NCBI RefSeq assembly: GCF_029223585.1
Contig: NZ_CP119423.1
Location: 1,240,001-1,304,000, forward strand
DNA length: 64,000 bases
DNA from: Photobacterium sp. DA100
GTDB lineage: Bacteria > Pseudomonadota > Gammaproteobacteria > Enterobacterales > Vibrionaceae
Direction: 5' to 3'
A model generated the notes under the pieces. The model was given only the letters and a program-made list of their open reading frames with translations. It was not told the origin of the DNA and ran no database searches. Shown here one piece after another: positions 47,002 to 57,434 of this stretch; the first letter of the stretch is position 1, and each line of letters opens with the position of its first letter. The translations under genes were made by a program, and so were the position numbers.

Positions 47002-48054
47002 GTGGAAGTACGTCACGACTGGACAGTCGAGGAAGTTCAAGCGCTATTTGACAAGCCATTTATGGATTTGGTGTTTGAGGCCCAGCAGGTACACCGCCAG
47101 TACCATGATCCCAATAAGGTACAGGTGAGCACCTTGCTTTCTATTAAAACAGGAGCCTGTCCGGAAGACTGCAAGTATTGCCCGCAAAGCGCGCACTACC
47201 GCACGGATGTGGATCGTGAGCGCCTGCTGGAAGTTGAGCGGGTGCTGGATGCGGCGCACAAGGCGAAGACCTCCGGCGCCACCCGTTTCTGTATGGGAGC
47301 GGCATGGAAAAACCCGAAAGAGCGCGATATGCCTTATCTGCTGGAGATGGTCCGCGGGGTGAAATCCATGGGGCTGGAAACCTGTATGACACTTGGCATG
47401 ATCACTGGCGCGCAAGCCAATGAGCTGGCCGATGCTGGCTTGGACTACTACAACCACAACCTCGATACTTCACCGGAGTTCTACGGCAATATCATTACCA
47501 CCCGTACTTACCAGGACCGCCTCGATACCCTGAGCCATGTCCGTGAGGCCGGCATGAAGATTTGCTCCGGTGGGATCATCGGCATGGGGGAAAGCTCTCG
47601 CGACCGAGCCGGATTGCTGGTTGAGTTGGCCAATCTGCCTACCCATCCGGAAAGTGTGCCTATCAATATGCTGGTTAAGGTAAAAGGGACCCCGTTGGAG
47701 TCTGTCGATGATGTCGATCCGTTCGACTTTATTCGTATTATCGCGGTAGCGCGGATCATCATGCCTAAATCGGCGGTGCGTCTATCGGCTGGCCGCGAAG
47801 ATATGAATGAGCAAATGCAGGCGCTTTGCTTTATGGCCGGTGCCAACTCGGTGTTCTATGGTTGTAAGCTGCTGACCACGCCAAACCCGGGCGAAGATAA
47901 GGACATGCAGTTGTTCGCCAAACTGGGGATCAACCGCCAGGAGCAAGCAGCTAAGCCGGATGAAGTGCAGGCACAGGAGTTGTTGGGACAAGTGGCCGAG
48001 CGCGTTGCCGCACGACCAAGCAAGGATGAGCTGTTCTACGATGCATCGGTTTAA
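47002..48054 (+). CDS. bioB: Biotin synthase BioB
   Basis: 350-residue radical SAM enzyme that inserts sulfur into dethiobiotin. The cluster motif is [11 protein letters not shown] (CxxxCxxC) with TGACPEDC before it; [13 protein letters not shown] and [17 protein letters not shown] segments and the [2Fe-2S]-binding Arg in [10 protein letters not shown] follow. The start is a GTG with AGAGGTG 8 bases upstream. First gene of bioBFCD; its end overlaps bioF by 14 bases. Confidence 0.96.
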   Translation: MEVRHDWTVEEVQALFDKPFMDLVFEAQQVHRQYHDPNKVQVSTLLSIKTGACPEDCKYCPQSAHYRTDVDRERLLEVERVLDAAHKAKTSGATRFCMGAAWKNPKERDMPYLLEMVRGVKSMGLETCMTLGMITGAQANELADAGLDYYNHNLDTSPEFYGNIITTRTYQDRLDTLSHVREAGMKICSGGIIGMGESSRDRAGLLVELANLPTHPESVPINMLVKVKGTPLESVDDVDPFDFIRIIAVARIIMPKSAVRLSAGREDMNEQMQALCFMAGANSVFYGCKLLTTPNPGEDKDMQLFAKLGINRQEQAAKPDEVQAQELLGQVAERVAARPSKDELFYDASV

Positions 48055-49201
48055 GCAACGGATCGCGTCGGCCCTTGAAGACAGACAGGAGCAAGGGCTT
48101 TATCGGACATTGAGCTGCCTGGGGCGCGGACAGAATATGTCAGTGCAGTTGCGGGAACAGTCATTGCTGAACTTTTCCAGCAACGACTATCTTGGTCTTG
48201 CGCAAGATCCAGAGCTAGTTGCCGCATGGCAGGAAGGGCTATCCCGTTATGGTGCCGGTAGCGGCGCCAGTCCGTTGGTGACAGGTTTTCACTCTCCGCA
48301 TCAGTACTTGCAGTCGCAGCTTGCCGAATGGTTGGGCTACGATCAGGCGCTGTTGTTCAGCAGCGGTTTTGGTGCCAACCAAGCACTCTTGTTTGCCTTG
48401 CTGCAAAAGGGCGATTACCTGCTGCAAGACAAGCTCAATCACGCCTCGTTGGTTGAGGCGGGGATGCTGTCTCCGGCAACTATGCGGCGTTTTGCTCATA
48501 ACGATCCCGCTTCATTATCCCGCCTGCTTTCGCGCATGCCCGATTGCTCCCCAAAGCTCGTTGTGACCGAGGGGGTTTTCAGCATGGACGGGGATCTTTC
48601 GCCGCTCGGTGATATAGCCGGTGTGTGCCAGCAGAGCGGCAGCATGTTGGTTGTCGATGATGCCCATGGCTGCGGGGTACTTGGTGAGTCTGGCCGCGGC
48701 AGCTGTGATCATGCCGGCATCAAGCCAGATATCCTGGTGGTGACCTTTGGCAAGGCATTTGGCCTGCAAGGGGCGGCGATACTGTGCAGTCAAGATGTTG
48801 CCGAATACCTGGTGCAGTTTGCCCGCCACTTTATTTATTCAACGGCAATGCCACCTGCGCAGGCCCATGCCCTGTCTACAGCATGTGACATGATCCAGCG
48901 ACAAGGCTGGCGGCGGGGAAAACTGGTCGCGCTAGGGGAGTGTTTGGCTGGGCATTTGTCACCTGATGTTGAGATGGTGTCTACCCCAACTCCGATCAAG
49001 CCTTTGATGGTGGGTAGCAGTGAGCGGGCGGTTAGTTTCGCCGATAAGTTAAGACAGCGAGGGCTGTGGGTGAGTGCAATCCGCCCGCCGACGGTTCCCG
49101 CCAATGCCGCAAGGCTGCGGGTGACCCTGACGGCCGCTCATAAAGAAACGGAAGTACGCATGCTGGCGCAGGCAATCAACGAGGTATGGCATGAAGAATA
49201 A
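48041..49201 (+). CDS. bioF: 8-amino-7-oxononanoate synthase BioF
   Basis: 386-residue PLP enzyme that condenses pimeloyl-ACP/CoA and alanine. Features: [48 protein letters not shown] and the PLP lysine in [15 protein letters not shown]. The ATG at 48041 is inside the end of bioB and fits the family N-terminus ([15 protein letters not shown]); an earlier ATG at 47960 is in bioB coding sequence and is rejected. Confidence 0.94.
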   Translation: MHRFKQRIASALEDRQEQGLYRTLSCLGRGQNMSVQLREQSLLNFSSNDYLGLAQDPELVAAWQEGLSRYGAGSGASPLVTGFHSPHQYLQSQLAEWLGYDQALLFSSGFGANQALLFALLQKGDYLLQDKLNHASLVEAGMLSPATMRRFAHNDPASLSRLLSRMPDCSPKLVVTEGVFSMDGDLSPLGDIAGVCQQSGSMLVVDDAHGCGVLGESGRGSCDHAGIKPDILVVTFGKAFGLQGAAILCSQDVAEYLVQFARHFIYSTAMPPAQAHALSTACDMIQRQGWRRGKLVALGECLAGHLSPDVEMVSTPTPIKPLMVGSSERAVSFADKLRQRGLWVSAIRPPTVPANAARLRVTLTAAHKETEVRMLAQAINEVWHEE

Positions 49202-50015
49202 TGCAGAGACAGCAGCCACTCTTTTGGCGGATGCCGTGGTGACCGACAAGCAAGCTATTGCCGACGCCTTCGGCAAGGCGGCGAAGCATTACGATCAATC
49301 GGCGGCATTTCAGCGCCAGGTCGGCCATCATTTATTGGCCAAACTCCCCTCGCTCAACGTCGCGGGTAGCCAGGTACTGGACCTCGGTTGTGGGACAGGC
49401 TATTTCAGCCAGCAACTACAACAAAGGGGAATGCAAGTCTGTGCCACCGATCTGTCCAGCAAGATGCTCGAGCAGGCCAGATTGCGTTGCGGTGAGCAAG
49501 TCAGATATGTAGAAGGTGATGCGGAGTGTCTGCCGTTGCCGGACAATCAGTTCGATTTTGCTTTCACCAGCCTGGCTCTGCAGTGGTGTGAAGATCTGTC
49601 GGTTCCGCTGCGAGAACTCCGGCGTGTCGTTAAGCCGGGTGGCCAAATTGTTTTTTCTACGTTGGCACAGGGCTCCCTGTATGAGCTTTGCCATGCATGG
49701 AAGCAGGTTGATCAATATCAACATGTAAACAAGTTTCTTTCGCAAAAGGCCATAAAACTTGCGCTGGCGCAAGCGGGGTGTACGGAGCTTGACCTAGAAT
49801 TTCTGCCAATCACCATGTATTACCGCTCGGCAGTTGACCTTATGAAAGATTTGAAAGGTATAGGGGCAACACATATTCATCAGGGGCGAAAAGCAGGCTT
49901 GGCCGGTCGCAAGACCTTTAAGGCATTAGAGAGCGCTTATGATGAGTTTCGACATGAGGACAATCAGCTGCCGGCAACATACCAAGTCTGTTTTGGAGTA
50001 ATTATTAATGACTAA
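49191..50015 (+). CDS. bioC: Malonyl-ACP O-methyltransferase BioC
   Basis: 274-residue SAM-dependent methyltransferase that caps malonyl-ACP to start pimelate synthesis. SAM motif [14 protein letters not shown] (about residues 63-76), then [13 protein letters not shown] and [12 protein letters not shown]. It overlaps bioF by 11 bases and bioD by 8 bases, so translation is coupled across the operon. Confidence 0.94.
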   Translation: MKNNAETAATLLADAVVTDKQAIADAFGKAAKHYDQSAAFQRQVGHHLLAKLPSLNVAGSQVLDLGCGTGYFSQQLQQRGMQVCATDLSSKMLEQARLRCGEQVRYVEGDAECLPLPDNQFDFAFTSLALQWCEDLSVPLRELRRVVKPGGQIVFSTLAQGSLYELCHAWKQVDQYQHVNKFLSQKAIKLALAQAGCTELDLEFLPITMYYRSAVDLMKDLKGIGATHIHQGRKAGLAGRKTFKALESAYDEFRHEDNQLPATYQVCFGVIIND

Positions 50016-50688
50016 CGCTTTCTTTGTAACAGGTACAGATACTGAAGTAGGTAAAACTGTAGCCTCTCGCGCCATTCTTCATGCTGCAGCTAGCGCGAAT
50101 ATCAAGATGGCGGGTTATAAGCCGGTGGCGTCCGGTAGCGCACCGACAGCCAATGGTATGCGTAATTCTGATGCTTTGTATATCCAAGATGCATCTGTTG
50201 TCGAGTTGGAATATGACGAAGTCAATCCGTACGCATTTGAAGCGGCCATCTCTCCGCACTTGGCCGCCGAGCAGGAAGACCGAGTGATCGAGTTTGACGT
50301 GCTGTCGAAGGGGCTGGAACACCTCAAGCAAAAATCTGATGTTGTATTGGTTGAGGGGGCTGGCGGCTGGCGTGTACCTGTGTCTTGGAACGACTACCTT
50401 TCTTCTTGGGTTAAGCAGGAAAAACTGCCTGTTATCTTGGTTGTTGGTGTGAAGCTAGGTTGTCTGAGTCACGCCATACTAACAGCAGAAGCGATTCAGC
50501 ATGATGGCTTGGAAGTGGTGGGTTGGGTTGCGAACCGCATCAATCCAGGCACCGAGAACTATGCCGACATCATTCGAATGCTGGAAGAAAACCTACCGGG
50601 GCAGAAGTTGGGCGAAATCCCTTATATGCCGGGTATCAAGAAGCGCAACCTAGCGGACTACATTGATCTGTCACCGCTTGGCCTATAA
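50008..50688 (+). CDS. bioD: Dethiobiotin synthetase BioD
   Basis: 226-residue ATP-dependent carboxylase that closes the ureido ring of dethiobiotin. P-loop [12 protein letters not shown] near residue 8, YKPVASG near 37, and [10 protein letters not shown] near 115. Last gene of the operon, followed by a strong terminator. Confidence 0.96.
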   Translation: MTNAFFVTGTDTEVGKTVASRAILHAAASANIKMAGYKPVASGSAPTANGMRNSDALYIQDASVVELEYDEVNPYAFEAAISPHLAAEQEDRVIEFDVLSKGLEHLKQKSDVVLVEGAGGWRVPVSWNDYLSSWVKQEKLPVILVVGVKLGCLSHAILTAEAIQHDGLEVVGWVANRINPGTENYADIIRMLEENLPGQKLGEIPYMPGIKKRNLADYIDLSPLGL

Positions 50689-50730
50689 TTGGCTGCTTGG
50701 TGTAGTGTGCACCAGGTGCTGAGAGATAAA

Positions 50731-50759
50731 AAAACCTGCCGTTAGGCAGGTTTTTTTTT
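50731..50759. terminator. Rho-independent terminator after bioD
   Basis: AAAACCTGCC / GGCAGGTTTT with loop GTTA and nine Us. The A-run on the left lets it also stop the convergent membrane-protein gene. Confidence 0.93.
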
Positions 50760-50778
50760 GCAGACTGCGGTGTCGGTA

Positions 50779-51450
50779 TTATTTTACCGAAGGCTTGCTG
50801 GCAGTACGTTTGAGGTTCGGCAGGCAATACCACGCGGCGGCGAACAGGATCAGGCTATAAGCCAGCAGCTCCACTCCTTCCTCGGCCAGGTTCTTAACGC
50901 CGCGCACGTAATGCTCTTGCATGATCCCTTGCCACAAACCACCCATGCCAAAGATGCGGGCGAAGACGAGTAGAGTGACCATGGCACCAAGCATCAAACT
51001 AAAACTGTTGTGCTTCATATAGTCCATGAGCGGCTCAACGGTGGTTTTGCGGTGCATGATAGCGTAGCCAATTGCCGCAGAGGCGAGCAGCCATGCCGGG
51101 TACTTCCAAAAGCCATGGACAACCTGATCGAGTACCGAGTCCATTTCACGGATAAACATCACCCCAAAAAAGGCTGAAACCAAGAGCGCGAAGCCGCGCT
51201 GATGTGGCTGGCGGATTGCCACCATGGCAAATAGACTGGATGCAATGAACAAGTAAGTTTCCTGCAACAATTCCGTCCAGGAGTTTTCACCAACACTGTT
51301 TTGAATATGCAGCACATCAAAATGGATGGTGAAAGCGGATAGGGCCATTAGCAGAGCAAGCAAAAAGAACAGCGATACGCTTTTGAAGAGCGGCTGGTAA
51401 ATGGAGTTTGCTTGCGTTTGTTGCGAGGCGGTGGTCGTTGTCAGTGACAT
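50779..51450 (-). CDS. Hypothetical integral membrane protein
   Basis: 223-residue inner-membrane protein with about six hydrophobic segments (for example SLFFLLALLMALSAFTIHF, LLVSAFFGVMFI, WLLASAAIGYAI, FSLMLGAMVTLLVFARIF, LLAYSLILFAAAWYCL). Acidic and histidine residues flank the helices (HFDVLHIQ, REMDSVLDQVVHGF, EEGVELL). No family recognised. AGGTACGCC precedes the ATG at 51450. It lies between bioD and htpX, as I recall for other vibrios. Confidence 0.75.
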   Translation of the reverse strand: MSLTTTTASQQTQANSIYQPLFKSVSLFFLLALLMALSAFTIHFDVLHIQNSVGENSWTELLQETYLFIASSLFAMVAIRQPHQRGFALLVSAFFGVMFIREMDSVLDQVVHGFWKYPAWLLASAAIGYAIMHRKTTVEPLMDYMKHNSFSLMLGAMVTLLVFARIFGMGGLWQGIMQEHYVRGVKNLAEEGVELLAYSLILFAAAWYCLPNLKRTASKPSVK

Positions 51451-51545
51451 GGCGTACCTGCGTACTGTATAGGGTTGCAAAACAGTACAGTCTAACCAGG
51501 GCAGCTGAATCTCAACTGAATCGTGATCCGGATCACGCTATTAAG

Positions 51546-51572
51546 GAAAAAGCCTCTCTTTGCAGAGAGGCT
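51546..51572 (-). terminator. Terminator after the 52-residue gene
   Basis: AGCCTCTC / GAGAGGCT with loop TTTGCA; on the minus strand a TTTTTCC tail follows. Confidence 0.85.
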
Positions 51573-51601
51573 CCAATGAATCTGATTAATAGCAAGCTCG
51601 C

Positions 51602-51760
51602 TTAGTTATTGCCAGCTAGGCCAATAAGTGCTTCTTGAGTTTCAGTAAGCTTCTTGTTATTTCCGTCTAACCCCAGCTCTTTACGCGCTTCTTCTGCAGA
51701 CATACCAAGATGACAGCGTAGAATGTCAATTGCTACCTGGTAGTTTTCGTGATCAGCCAT
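51602..51760 (-). CDS. Small conserved-looking protein, 52 residues
   Basis: Acidic soluble protein (MADHENYQVAIDILRCHLGM at the N-terminus, SAEEARKELGL in the middle). A strong AAGGAGG lies just upstream of tandem ATGs at 51763 and 51760; the second has the better spacing. Bracketed by its own terminator, so a genuine small gene rather than noise. Function unknown. Confidence 0.7.
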   Translation of the reverse strand: MADHENYQVAIDILRCHLGMSAEEARKELGLDGNNKKLTETQEALIGLAGNN

Positions 51761-51954
51761 CATTCCTCCTTGATAATTGAATACCATGCACCATCACTAA
51801 CTAAATACGACAATAGAATATATCAGTCGTAGATACAATAAGACTAAAGTCTAAACCTGTCTAGTCCTACCATTGCCCTAAGTTTCATAATGCTAGCAGT
51901 AGATCATATTCTGCGTTAAGCCCCAATTAAAGCTGTTTCTATTATCATCAAAAA

Positions 51955-51984
51955 GATTGTTTAATAGTATTTGATTGTTTAATA
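51955..51984 (+). repeat. Direct repeat upstream of htpX
   Basis: GATTGTTTAATA occurs at 51955-51966 and again at 51973-51984 (18-base period), about 165 bases before htpX. The surrounding 51764-52139 region is AT-rich; a TATACA at 52043-52048 could be the htpX -10. No CpxR or sigma-32 site was recognised. Confidence 0.5.
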
Positions 51985-52139
51985 ACAAAAATGAAACGTA
52001 ACAATTTTTCACTTCCACTTGTTTTCTGTTTCAACGACCATACTATACATATCAATAACAAATGGATGATGCCTCAGTTGTACCAACAATGGGTAAGACT
52101 GGGGTAACAGCACCTTCTTTTCAGGAGAAAGAGTACTAT

Positions 52140-53018
52140 ATGAAGCGTATTGCATTGTTTTTGGCAACTAACCTAGCGGTATTGCTGGTCTTCAGTGTTG
52201 TCTTGAACGTCGTCTATGCGGTGACAGGCATGCAACCGGGGAGCCTTTCTGGACTACTGGTAATGGCTGCCTTGTTCGGTTTTGGTGGTTCGTTGATTTC
52301 ATTGTTCATGTCGAAGTCAATGGCCCTGCGCTCTGTGGGCGGTATGGTTATCGAACACCCACGCAACGAGACCGAGCACTGGCTGATGGAAACCGTTGCC
52401 CGCCAGGCACAACAGTCTGGTATTGGTATGCCGACCGTCGCCATTTATGACTCGGGTGATATCAACGCATTTGCAACGGGGGCCAAGCGCGACGATTCAC
52501 TGGTTGCGGTATCGACAGGCTTGCTGCACAGCATGACGCGTGACGAGGCCGAGGCAGTATTGGCCCACGAAGTGAGCCACATTGCCAATGGTGACATGGT
52601 GAACATGACTCTGATGCAGGGCGTGGTGAACACGTTCGTGATCTTCGTCTCTCGTTTGGTCGCCGGTGCTATCAGCGGCGTAAACAGCAGTGATGAAGAG
52701 GGCGAGGGCGGTAGCTACATGACCTATTTCATTGTCTCATCTATCATGGAAGTGCTGTTCGGTTTCTTGGCGAGTATCTTGACCATGTGGTACAGCCGTC
52801 ACCGCGAGTTCAAGGCCGACGCAGGCTCTGCGCAGCTCGTGGGTAAAGAGAAAATGATCGCGGCACTTGAGCGTTTGAAGATGAGCCATGAATCTCAGCT
52901 TGAAGGCTCGATGATGGCGTTTGGGATCAACGGCAAGAAATCCCTGTCTGAGCTGTTTATGACCCACCCACCGTTGGACAAGCGTATCGACGCGCTTCGT
53001 CGTGGTGAGCACCTGTAA
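52140..53018 (+). CDS. htpX: Membrane zinc protease HtpX
   Basis: 292-residue inner-membrane M48 metalloprotease for quality control of membrane proteins. It has two N-terminal membrane helices, the zinc motif [10 protein letters not shown] (HExxH), a second pair of helices ([18 protein letters not shown] and [16 protein letters not shown]) and the third ligand in EFKADAGSA; it ends [19 protein letters not shown]. The ATG at 52140 matches E. coli HtpX length; an upstream in-frame ATG at 52062 is unsupported. Confidence 0.95.
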   Translation: MKRIALFLATNLAVLLVFSVVLNVVYAVTGMQPGSLSGLLVMAALFGFGGSLISLFMSKSMALRSVGGMVIEHPRNETEHWLMETVARQAQQSGIGMPTVAIYDSGDINAFATGAKRDDSLVAVSTGLLHSMTRDEAEAVLAHEVSHIANGDMVNMTLMQGVVNTFVIFVSRLVAGAISGVNSSDEEGEGGSYMTYFIVSSIMEVLFGFLASILTMWYSRHREFKADAGSAQLVGKEKMIAALERLKMSHESQLEGSMMAFGINGKKSLSELFMTHPPLDKRIDALRRGEHL

Positions 53019-53048
53019 GCCCGCGGCGAACAGCTTGCTTTAGAATGA

Positions 53049-53083
53049 AAAAAGCCCTCGGTTGTTGTGACCGGGGGCTTTTT
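53049..53083. terminator. Terminator after htpX
   Basis: AAAAAGCCCTCGG / CCGGGGGCTTTTT-type hairpin with a GTTG/TTGTGA loop, between htpX and a convergent MFS gene. Confidence 0.82.
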
Positions 53084-53101
53084 ACTTGGAGTGGCTAGCT
53101 A

Positions 53102-54310
53102 TTAAGCCATAGCAGCTTGACGCTCGATAGGCTTATCGTTGATTGGGATATGGATAAGCGCAGCAATCAAAGCAAGTACAACGGTTGACCACCAGATAGG
53201 CTCGTAGCTGCCATAGTAATCGTAGATGCGTCCGCCGAACCAGGCGCCAAGGAAGCTGCCTACTTGGTGGGTGAAGAAAACCAATCCGTACAGGGTGGAG
53301 AGGTATCGTGGGCCAAAGATTTGGCGCACCAGGCCTGAGGTCAGGGGCACGGTTCCCAGCCAGCAAAACCCAATGGCACCGCCAAACAGAGCCGCTGTTT
53401 CAGTTGTCACCGGCAGGGTCACAAAGCCGGCGATGACCAGGGTGCGCATCACATACAAGGCAGACATTACATAGCGCTTGTTGAACTTATCGCCCATCAC
53501 TCCCCAGAAATAACTACCGAAGATGTTGAAGATCCCCACGTAGGCCAAGGCCATCGCTGCTGTGGTACCGGGTAACCCCTTGTCTGCCAGGTAGCTTGGC
53601 AGGTGGGTGGCAATGAACATAACGTGGAAACCACAGACGAAAAAGCCCATGTGGATCAGCCAGTAGCCACGGTGGCTGAATGCCTCTTTCAAAGCTGTCT
53701 TGAGCGTTTGCTCAATTTCTGGCGTGGCCGATGTGGTTGTTTTTTGCTGATTGGCCTTCATAAAGAAAGAGAAAGCCATCATCAGGGCACATAGCATAGC
53801 GAAGACCTGCAGGGCGGTCTGCCAGTCAAACTCGCTGAGCAAATATTGGGCCCCCGGGATCACCGCGAACATCCCGAATGAGCCGGCTGCCGTTGTTAGG
53901 CCGAAAGCTTTGGCGGTATGTTCGGCGGGGACCACTCGCGCCACGGCACCCAGTATGATGACATAGCTGGTAGCACTTAACCCAAGTCCGACCAAGGCGC
54001 CAAGGGAGACATATAGCCAGTTCGGCTCTACTGCAATTGAGGTAAGGTACAATCCCAAGCCATAGGCGATGGCACCAGTCCAGATGACCTTTTGCGCGCC
54101 CCAGCGGTCAGCGGCCATACCGACAAACGGCTGGAAGGCGCCGAAAAGCAAGTTCTGCACAGCGATAGCCAGACTAAAGAATTCACGGCCAGTATCAAAA
54201 TGCATAGAAATCGGCATCATGAAGATACCGAAAGACTGCCTGATCCCTAGGCTGATAATTAGTGTTCCAATGCCTATCCACACAAGCAGTGGAAAGCGAA
54301 AAATACTCAT
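53102..54310 (-). CDS. MFS transporter (MCT/OFA-like)
   Basis: 402-residue permease with about 12 membrane segments. The N-terminus (GIRQSFGIFMMPISMHF) and the loop ADRWGAQKVIWTGA resemble the monocarboxylate / oxalate-formate antiporter-like branch. The substrate cannot be assigned. It starts 2 bases after the stop of a 56-residue gene on the same strand, which suggests coupled translation. Confidence 0.88.
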   Translation of the reverse strand: MSIFRFPLLVWIGIGTLIISLGIRQSFGIFMMPISMHFDTGREFFSLAIAVQNLLFGAFQPFVGMAADRWGAQKVIWTGAIAYGLGLYLTSIAVEPNWLYVSLGALVGLGLSATSYVIILGAVARVVPAEHTAKAFGLTTAAGSFGMFAVIPGAQYLLSEFDWQTALQVFAMLCALMMAFSFFMKANQQKTTTSATPEIEQTLKTALKEAFSHRGYWLIHMGFFVCGFHVMFIATHLPSYLADKGLPGTTAAMALAYVGIFNIFGSYFWGVMGDKFNKRYVMSALYVMRTLVIAGFVTLPVTTETAALFGGAIGFCWLGTVPLTSGLVRQIFGPRYLSTLYGLVFFTHQVGSFLGAWFGGRIYDYYGSYEPIWWSTVVLALIAALIHIPINDKPIERQAAMA

Positions 54311-54312
54311 TG

Positions 54313-54483
54313 TTATAGTCCGGTCAAAGTGTGGTCATTTGAGTTTTGCTGATGGCAGCCGCCGCTCATTGCGTGTTCGGCCAGCGAGTCCAACAATGGC
54401 TGGCAGTGGTGAACCCCAACTAGGGTCAGAGCAAGCAGCAAGACCATCCGTATCAGTTGGGCCGTCAGTGATTGTGAAAACAT
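54313..54483 (-). CDS. Small membrane or secreted protein, 56 residues
   Basis: Short protein with one hydrophobic segment (LIRMVLLLALTLVGVHHC) followed by a His/Cys-bearing tail (HHCQPLLDSLAEHAMSGGCH). The ATG at 54483 has GAGG 6 bases upstream; a longer frame to 54555 exists but lacks support. Its stop lies 2 bases before the MFS start, so it reads as a first gene of a two-gene operon. It may be a partner of the permease or a coupling leader; unknown. Confidence 0.6.
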   Translation of the reverse strand: MFSQSLTAQLIRMVLLLALTLVGVHHCQPLLDSLAEHAMSGGCHQQNSNDHTLTGL

Positions 54484-54578
54484 CAGTGCCTCAAGGTAAA
54501 AAAGTGCGGGGATAGTAGAGGAAATTAAGTTATGACTCAAATGAGCAAATAACAAATATTCTATGCATAATACGCATA

Positions 54579-55778
54579 TTATCGGGAACGAGGGCGTAGG
54601 CGGTAAATTGCACCGGAATCTGCCGATAAATACAGCCAGCCCAGGTCGTCCACAGCCAGGGCCCGTATCCGTTCGTCCAGTGCTTCGAGCAGTCGCTCTT
54701 CGTTTGCGATGCCGGCATTGTCTGTTATTTCAACCCGGTTTAGGTGGCGTAGTTTCAATGCCCCACTGAATAGCTGGCCTTGCCAGCTGGGGAAGGCTGC
54801 GCCTCGATAAAGAAGCAGGCTGCCCGGTGCTATGGAGGGAATATACACCTTGCGTGGCGAGACAATGCCTTCTTTCTCGGTGGCTTCGCCCACCGCAATC
54901 GGGCCCCAATATTCCTTCCCGTGAGAGGTGACTGGCCAGCCGTAGTTAGCCCCTGCGGTGATTAAATTGATTTCATCGCCGCCCCTAGGACCATGCTCGT
55001 TTGACCACAGCCGGTTGGTCAGTGGATCAAACAGCAGCCCTTGCGGGTTACGGTGACCAAAGCTCCAAATTTCAGCAAGTGCATTCGGTGTATCGGTAAA
55101 AGGGTTGTCTTCGGGCGTTGAGCCATCGAGGTTGAGTCTAAGGATAGTGCCCGCATGGGTTGCGAGATCTTGCCCGTTGGGACGATGAGCTCGGTCCCCG
55201 ATAGAAAAAAAGACATGGCCTTGGTTATCGAAAGCGATACGGCTACCGAAGTGGCGGGAAGCATCGCTGAAGGATTGGGTGACCAGCAAATCCTGCCAGT
55301 GGGTTAACTGGGTACCGCTAAGCTTGGCGCGGGCGAGGGTTGTTGCGGCCTGCCCATCGTGTGCTTTAGCGTAAGTGAAGTAATACCAGGTTTGAGGTGC
55401 GGCGTTGTTGTGACGCTGGTCGGGCGGTTGGTTGCCGGTGGTATCTAGTCGGGCGATATCCATCAGCCCCCCCTGTCCGTATTGGCGAATGGGGGGGAGT
55501 CCGGAAACTTCTTGCAGGGAACCATCCTCAGGGTTGAGCAGGCGAATATTACCTTCCCGGTAGGTGATCAGCAGCTGTTGGTCGGGGGTGAAAGCCATCC
55601 CCCAAGGTACGCCGTCGGTTTGCCCGATGCGCTCAACGACATAGTGCATGCCGAGGCTGGAGCCTTCGAGTACAGTTTCAGGGAAGGACAGAGCCTTGGC
55701 TGGTGGGGCCAATATGATAAGGGATAACAAGGCCAGGCGTACTGTGTTCATTGCTGTAGCGAGGGGGCGGTACCTCAT
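54579..55778 (-). CDS. PQQ-dependent aldose sugar dehydrogenase (YliI-like)
   Basis: 399-residue exported protein of the soluble aldose dehydrogenase / glucose-sorbosone dehydrogenase family. Signal peptide, then a beta-propeller with VPWGMAFTPDQQLLIT, YGQGGLMDIA, GSRIAFDNQGHVFFSIGDR and WSNEHGPRGGDEINLI, the family PQQ/calcium region. Oxidises aldoses in the periplasm if PQQ is available; PQQ biosynthesis genes are not in the window. The start at 55778 has AAGGA about 10 bases upstream. Confidence 0.9.
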   Translation of the reverse strand: MRYRPLATAMNTVRLALLSLIILAPPAKALSFPETVLEGSSLGMHYVVERIGQTDGVPWGMAFTPDQQLLITYREGNIRLLNPEDGSLQEVSGLPPIRQYGQGGLMDIARLDTTGNQPPDQRHNNAAPQTWYYFTYAKAHDGQAATTLARAKLSGTQLTHWQDLLVTQSFSDASRHFGSRIAFDNQGHVFFSIGDRAHRPNGQDLATHAGTILRLNLDGSTPEDNPFTDTPNALAEIWSFGHRNPQGLLFDPLTNRLWSNEHGPRGGDEINLITAGANYGWPVTSHGKEYWGPIAVGEATEKEGIVSPRKVYIPSIAPGSLLLYRGAAFPSWQGQLFSGALKLRHLNRVEITDNAGIANEERLLEALDERIRALAVDDLGWLYLSADSGAIYRLRPRSR

Positions 55779-55853
55779 CCTGCGGTTTCCTTCTATCCTG
55801 TGCGCTATCAGTAGTGTAGCAGCTAGGATAGCGGTGTCTTTTCGACTTTATGG

Positions 55854-57347
55854 TTACTGTTTGGTTTGTCCTGCAATAATTGCGGCTAGCTGGTCGAGCC
55901 CCTGCCGCCAGGTGTTATTTTCACGGAAGTTGGCAAAGCTCAGGCGCAGGCAATGCGCATAGCGCTTGTTGGTACTGAACATGGTGCCGGGAAGTACGCT
56001 GATCCCTTGGCTTAGCGCCTGTTGATAAATGGCCTGACTGTCCGCATGCTCGGCTAGAGTGAGCCAGCATAAGAATCCACCGGTTGGTTGGGTCAGGTGG
56101 TAATGATCCCTAAGCTGCGGGTATTGGTCCAAGGCCTGGGTGAGCTGCTGATAGAATACCTGCTGTTTTTTAGCGTAACTGCGGCGGATTTTACCGAGGT
56201 GCTGGCGGTATTTGCCGCTTGCAAGGAATTGGGCAACCGCGGAGTGAATGAGGTTGGGGCTGCCCATGTTGTCAGTGAGCAAGCGTTTCTCAATTACCGT
56301 CTGATACTTGCCGGCCACGACCCAGCCGATACGGAGTCTGGAGTCCAATGTCTTAGATAACGAGTTGCAATAGATCACCCGGTTTTCATGGTCGAGGGTT
56401 TTCAGCGGCAGGGGACGCTGATGATGTGCCAGGCCGCCGAAGACATCGTCTTCGATAATTGGGATCCCACGAGTCATGGCGAGGAAGCGTAGTCGGTCCG
56501 CTGTCGACATCACATACCCTGTCGGGTTGTTGAAACTGGGGTTAATCAAGATGGCCTTGACCGGCCAATCTTTGAGTGCCTGCTCAAGGGCATCCAAATG
56601 AATGCCGGTGATTGGGCTCGCCGGAATTTCAATCACTTTAAGGCCCAGAGATTCTAGTAGCATAAGGTTGCCGAAATAACTGGCAGACTCGACCAAGACA
56701 ATATCCCCTGCAGAGGTCAGGGCCTGCAGGCTCAAGCTAATCGCCTGCTGCGCACCATGGGTTACCAGCAGAGACTGCTTGGAGATGGTAATGCCAAGTT
56801 CGCGGTTTATACCAACGAGTTGCTTCAATAGCAGATCGTTTCCCGGTGGCAGTTGGTAATGGCTGGGAATATGGCTTTGGTAGCGGCTGTGTCGGCCTAT
56901 TTCAGCGTACAAGCTGTTGATGGCAGGAAAGTCAGTATCAGGGTGGGCCGATCCCATAGGTAAAACCTCTCGGGATACAGGCAGTTCCATGATTTTTTTA
57001 CTGAGTGTCATTAGGTCGACAAAACCCGGCTCGGGAACCGGTTCTGGAAGTCCATGGATGACTTTGGTGCGATTGACCCGATAGCCAGAGCGGGCTTGTG
57101 CGGTGATCTTCTGGTTAGCTTCCAGTTGCTGGTAGGCACGGATCACCGTGTTTTTACTGACAGATAGCTTTTGGCTGAGATCTCGAATAGAAGGGAGTCG
57201 TTCCCCCTGCTGGAAGCTTTGTTTGTCTATGCGCTCGGAGATCCATTGGTAGACGTACTGGTATTTGGTTTTGAGCTGGCTATGTTCCTGCAACAATGCT
57301 TTTTGACACCGAGAGTTATACGTTTTCTTTGTGTTATCTGTACCCAT
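55854..57347 (-). CDS. MocR-type GntR/aminotransferase regulator
   Basis: 497-residue MocR/PdxR-class regulator: an N-terminal GntR winged helix (LPSIRDLSQKLSVSKNTVIR, about residues 50-70) fused to a fold-type I aminotransferase domain with the PLP lysine in CNSLSKTLDSRLRIGWV. Divergent from an EamA transporter gene with 87 bases between, an arrangement in which MocR proteins commonly control the neighbour. Effector probably an amino-acid-related amine; unknown. Confidence 0.92.
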   Translation of the reverse strand: MGTDNTKKTYNSRCQKALLQEHSQLKTKYQYVYQWISERIDKQSFQQGERLPSIRDLSQKLSVSKNTVIRAYQQLEANQKITAQARSGYRVNRTKVIHGLPEPVPEPGFVDLMTLSKKIMELPVSREVLPMGSAHPDTDFPAINSLYAEIGRHSRYQSHIPSHYQLPPGNDLLLKQLVGINRELGITISKQSLLVTHGAQQAISLSLQALTSAGDIVLVESASYFGNLMLLESLGLKVIEIPASPITGIHLDALEQALKDWPVKAILINPSFNNPTGYVMSTADRLRFLAMTRGIPIIEDDVFGGLAHHQRPLPLKTLDHENRVIYCNSLSKTLDSRLRIGWVVAGKYQTVIEKRLLTDNMGSPNLIHSAVAQFLASGKYRQHLGKIRRSYAKKQQVFYQQLTQALDQYPQLRDHYHLTQPTGGFLCWLTLAEHADSQAIYQQALSQGISVLPGTMFSTNKRYAHCLRLSFANFRENNTWRQGLDQLAAIIAGQTKQ

Positions 57348-57434
57348 TAAAAATCACCAAACTGTCCCTGTTAAGATTTTTGTGCCCATTTAAAGTAAGG
57401 GTAATTAAGGGAAAAGAAAAGTGGGTGACCTATA

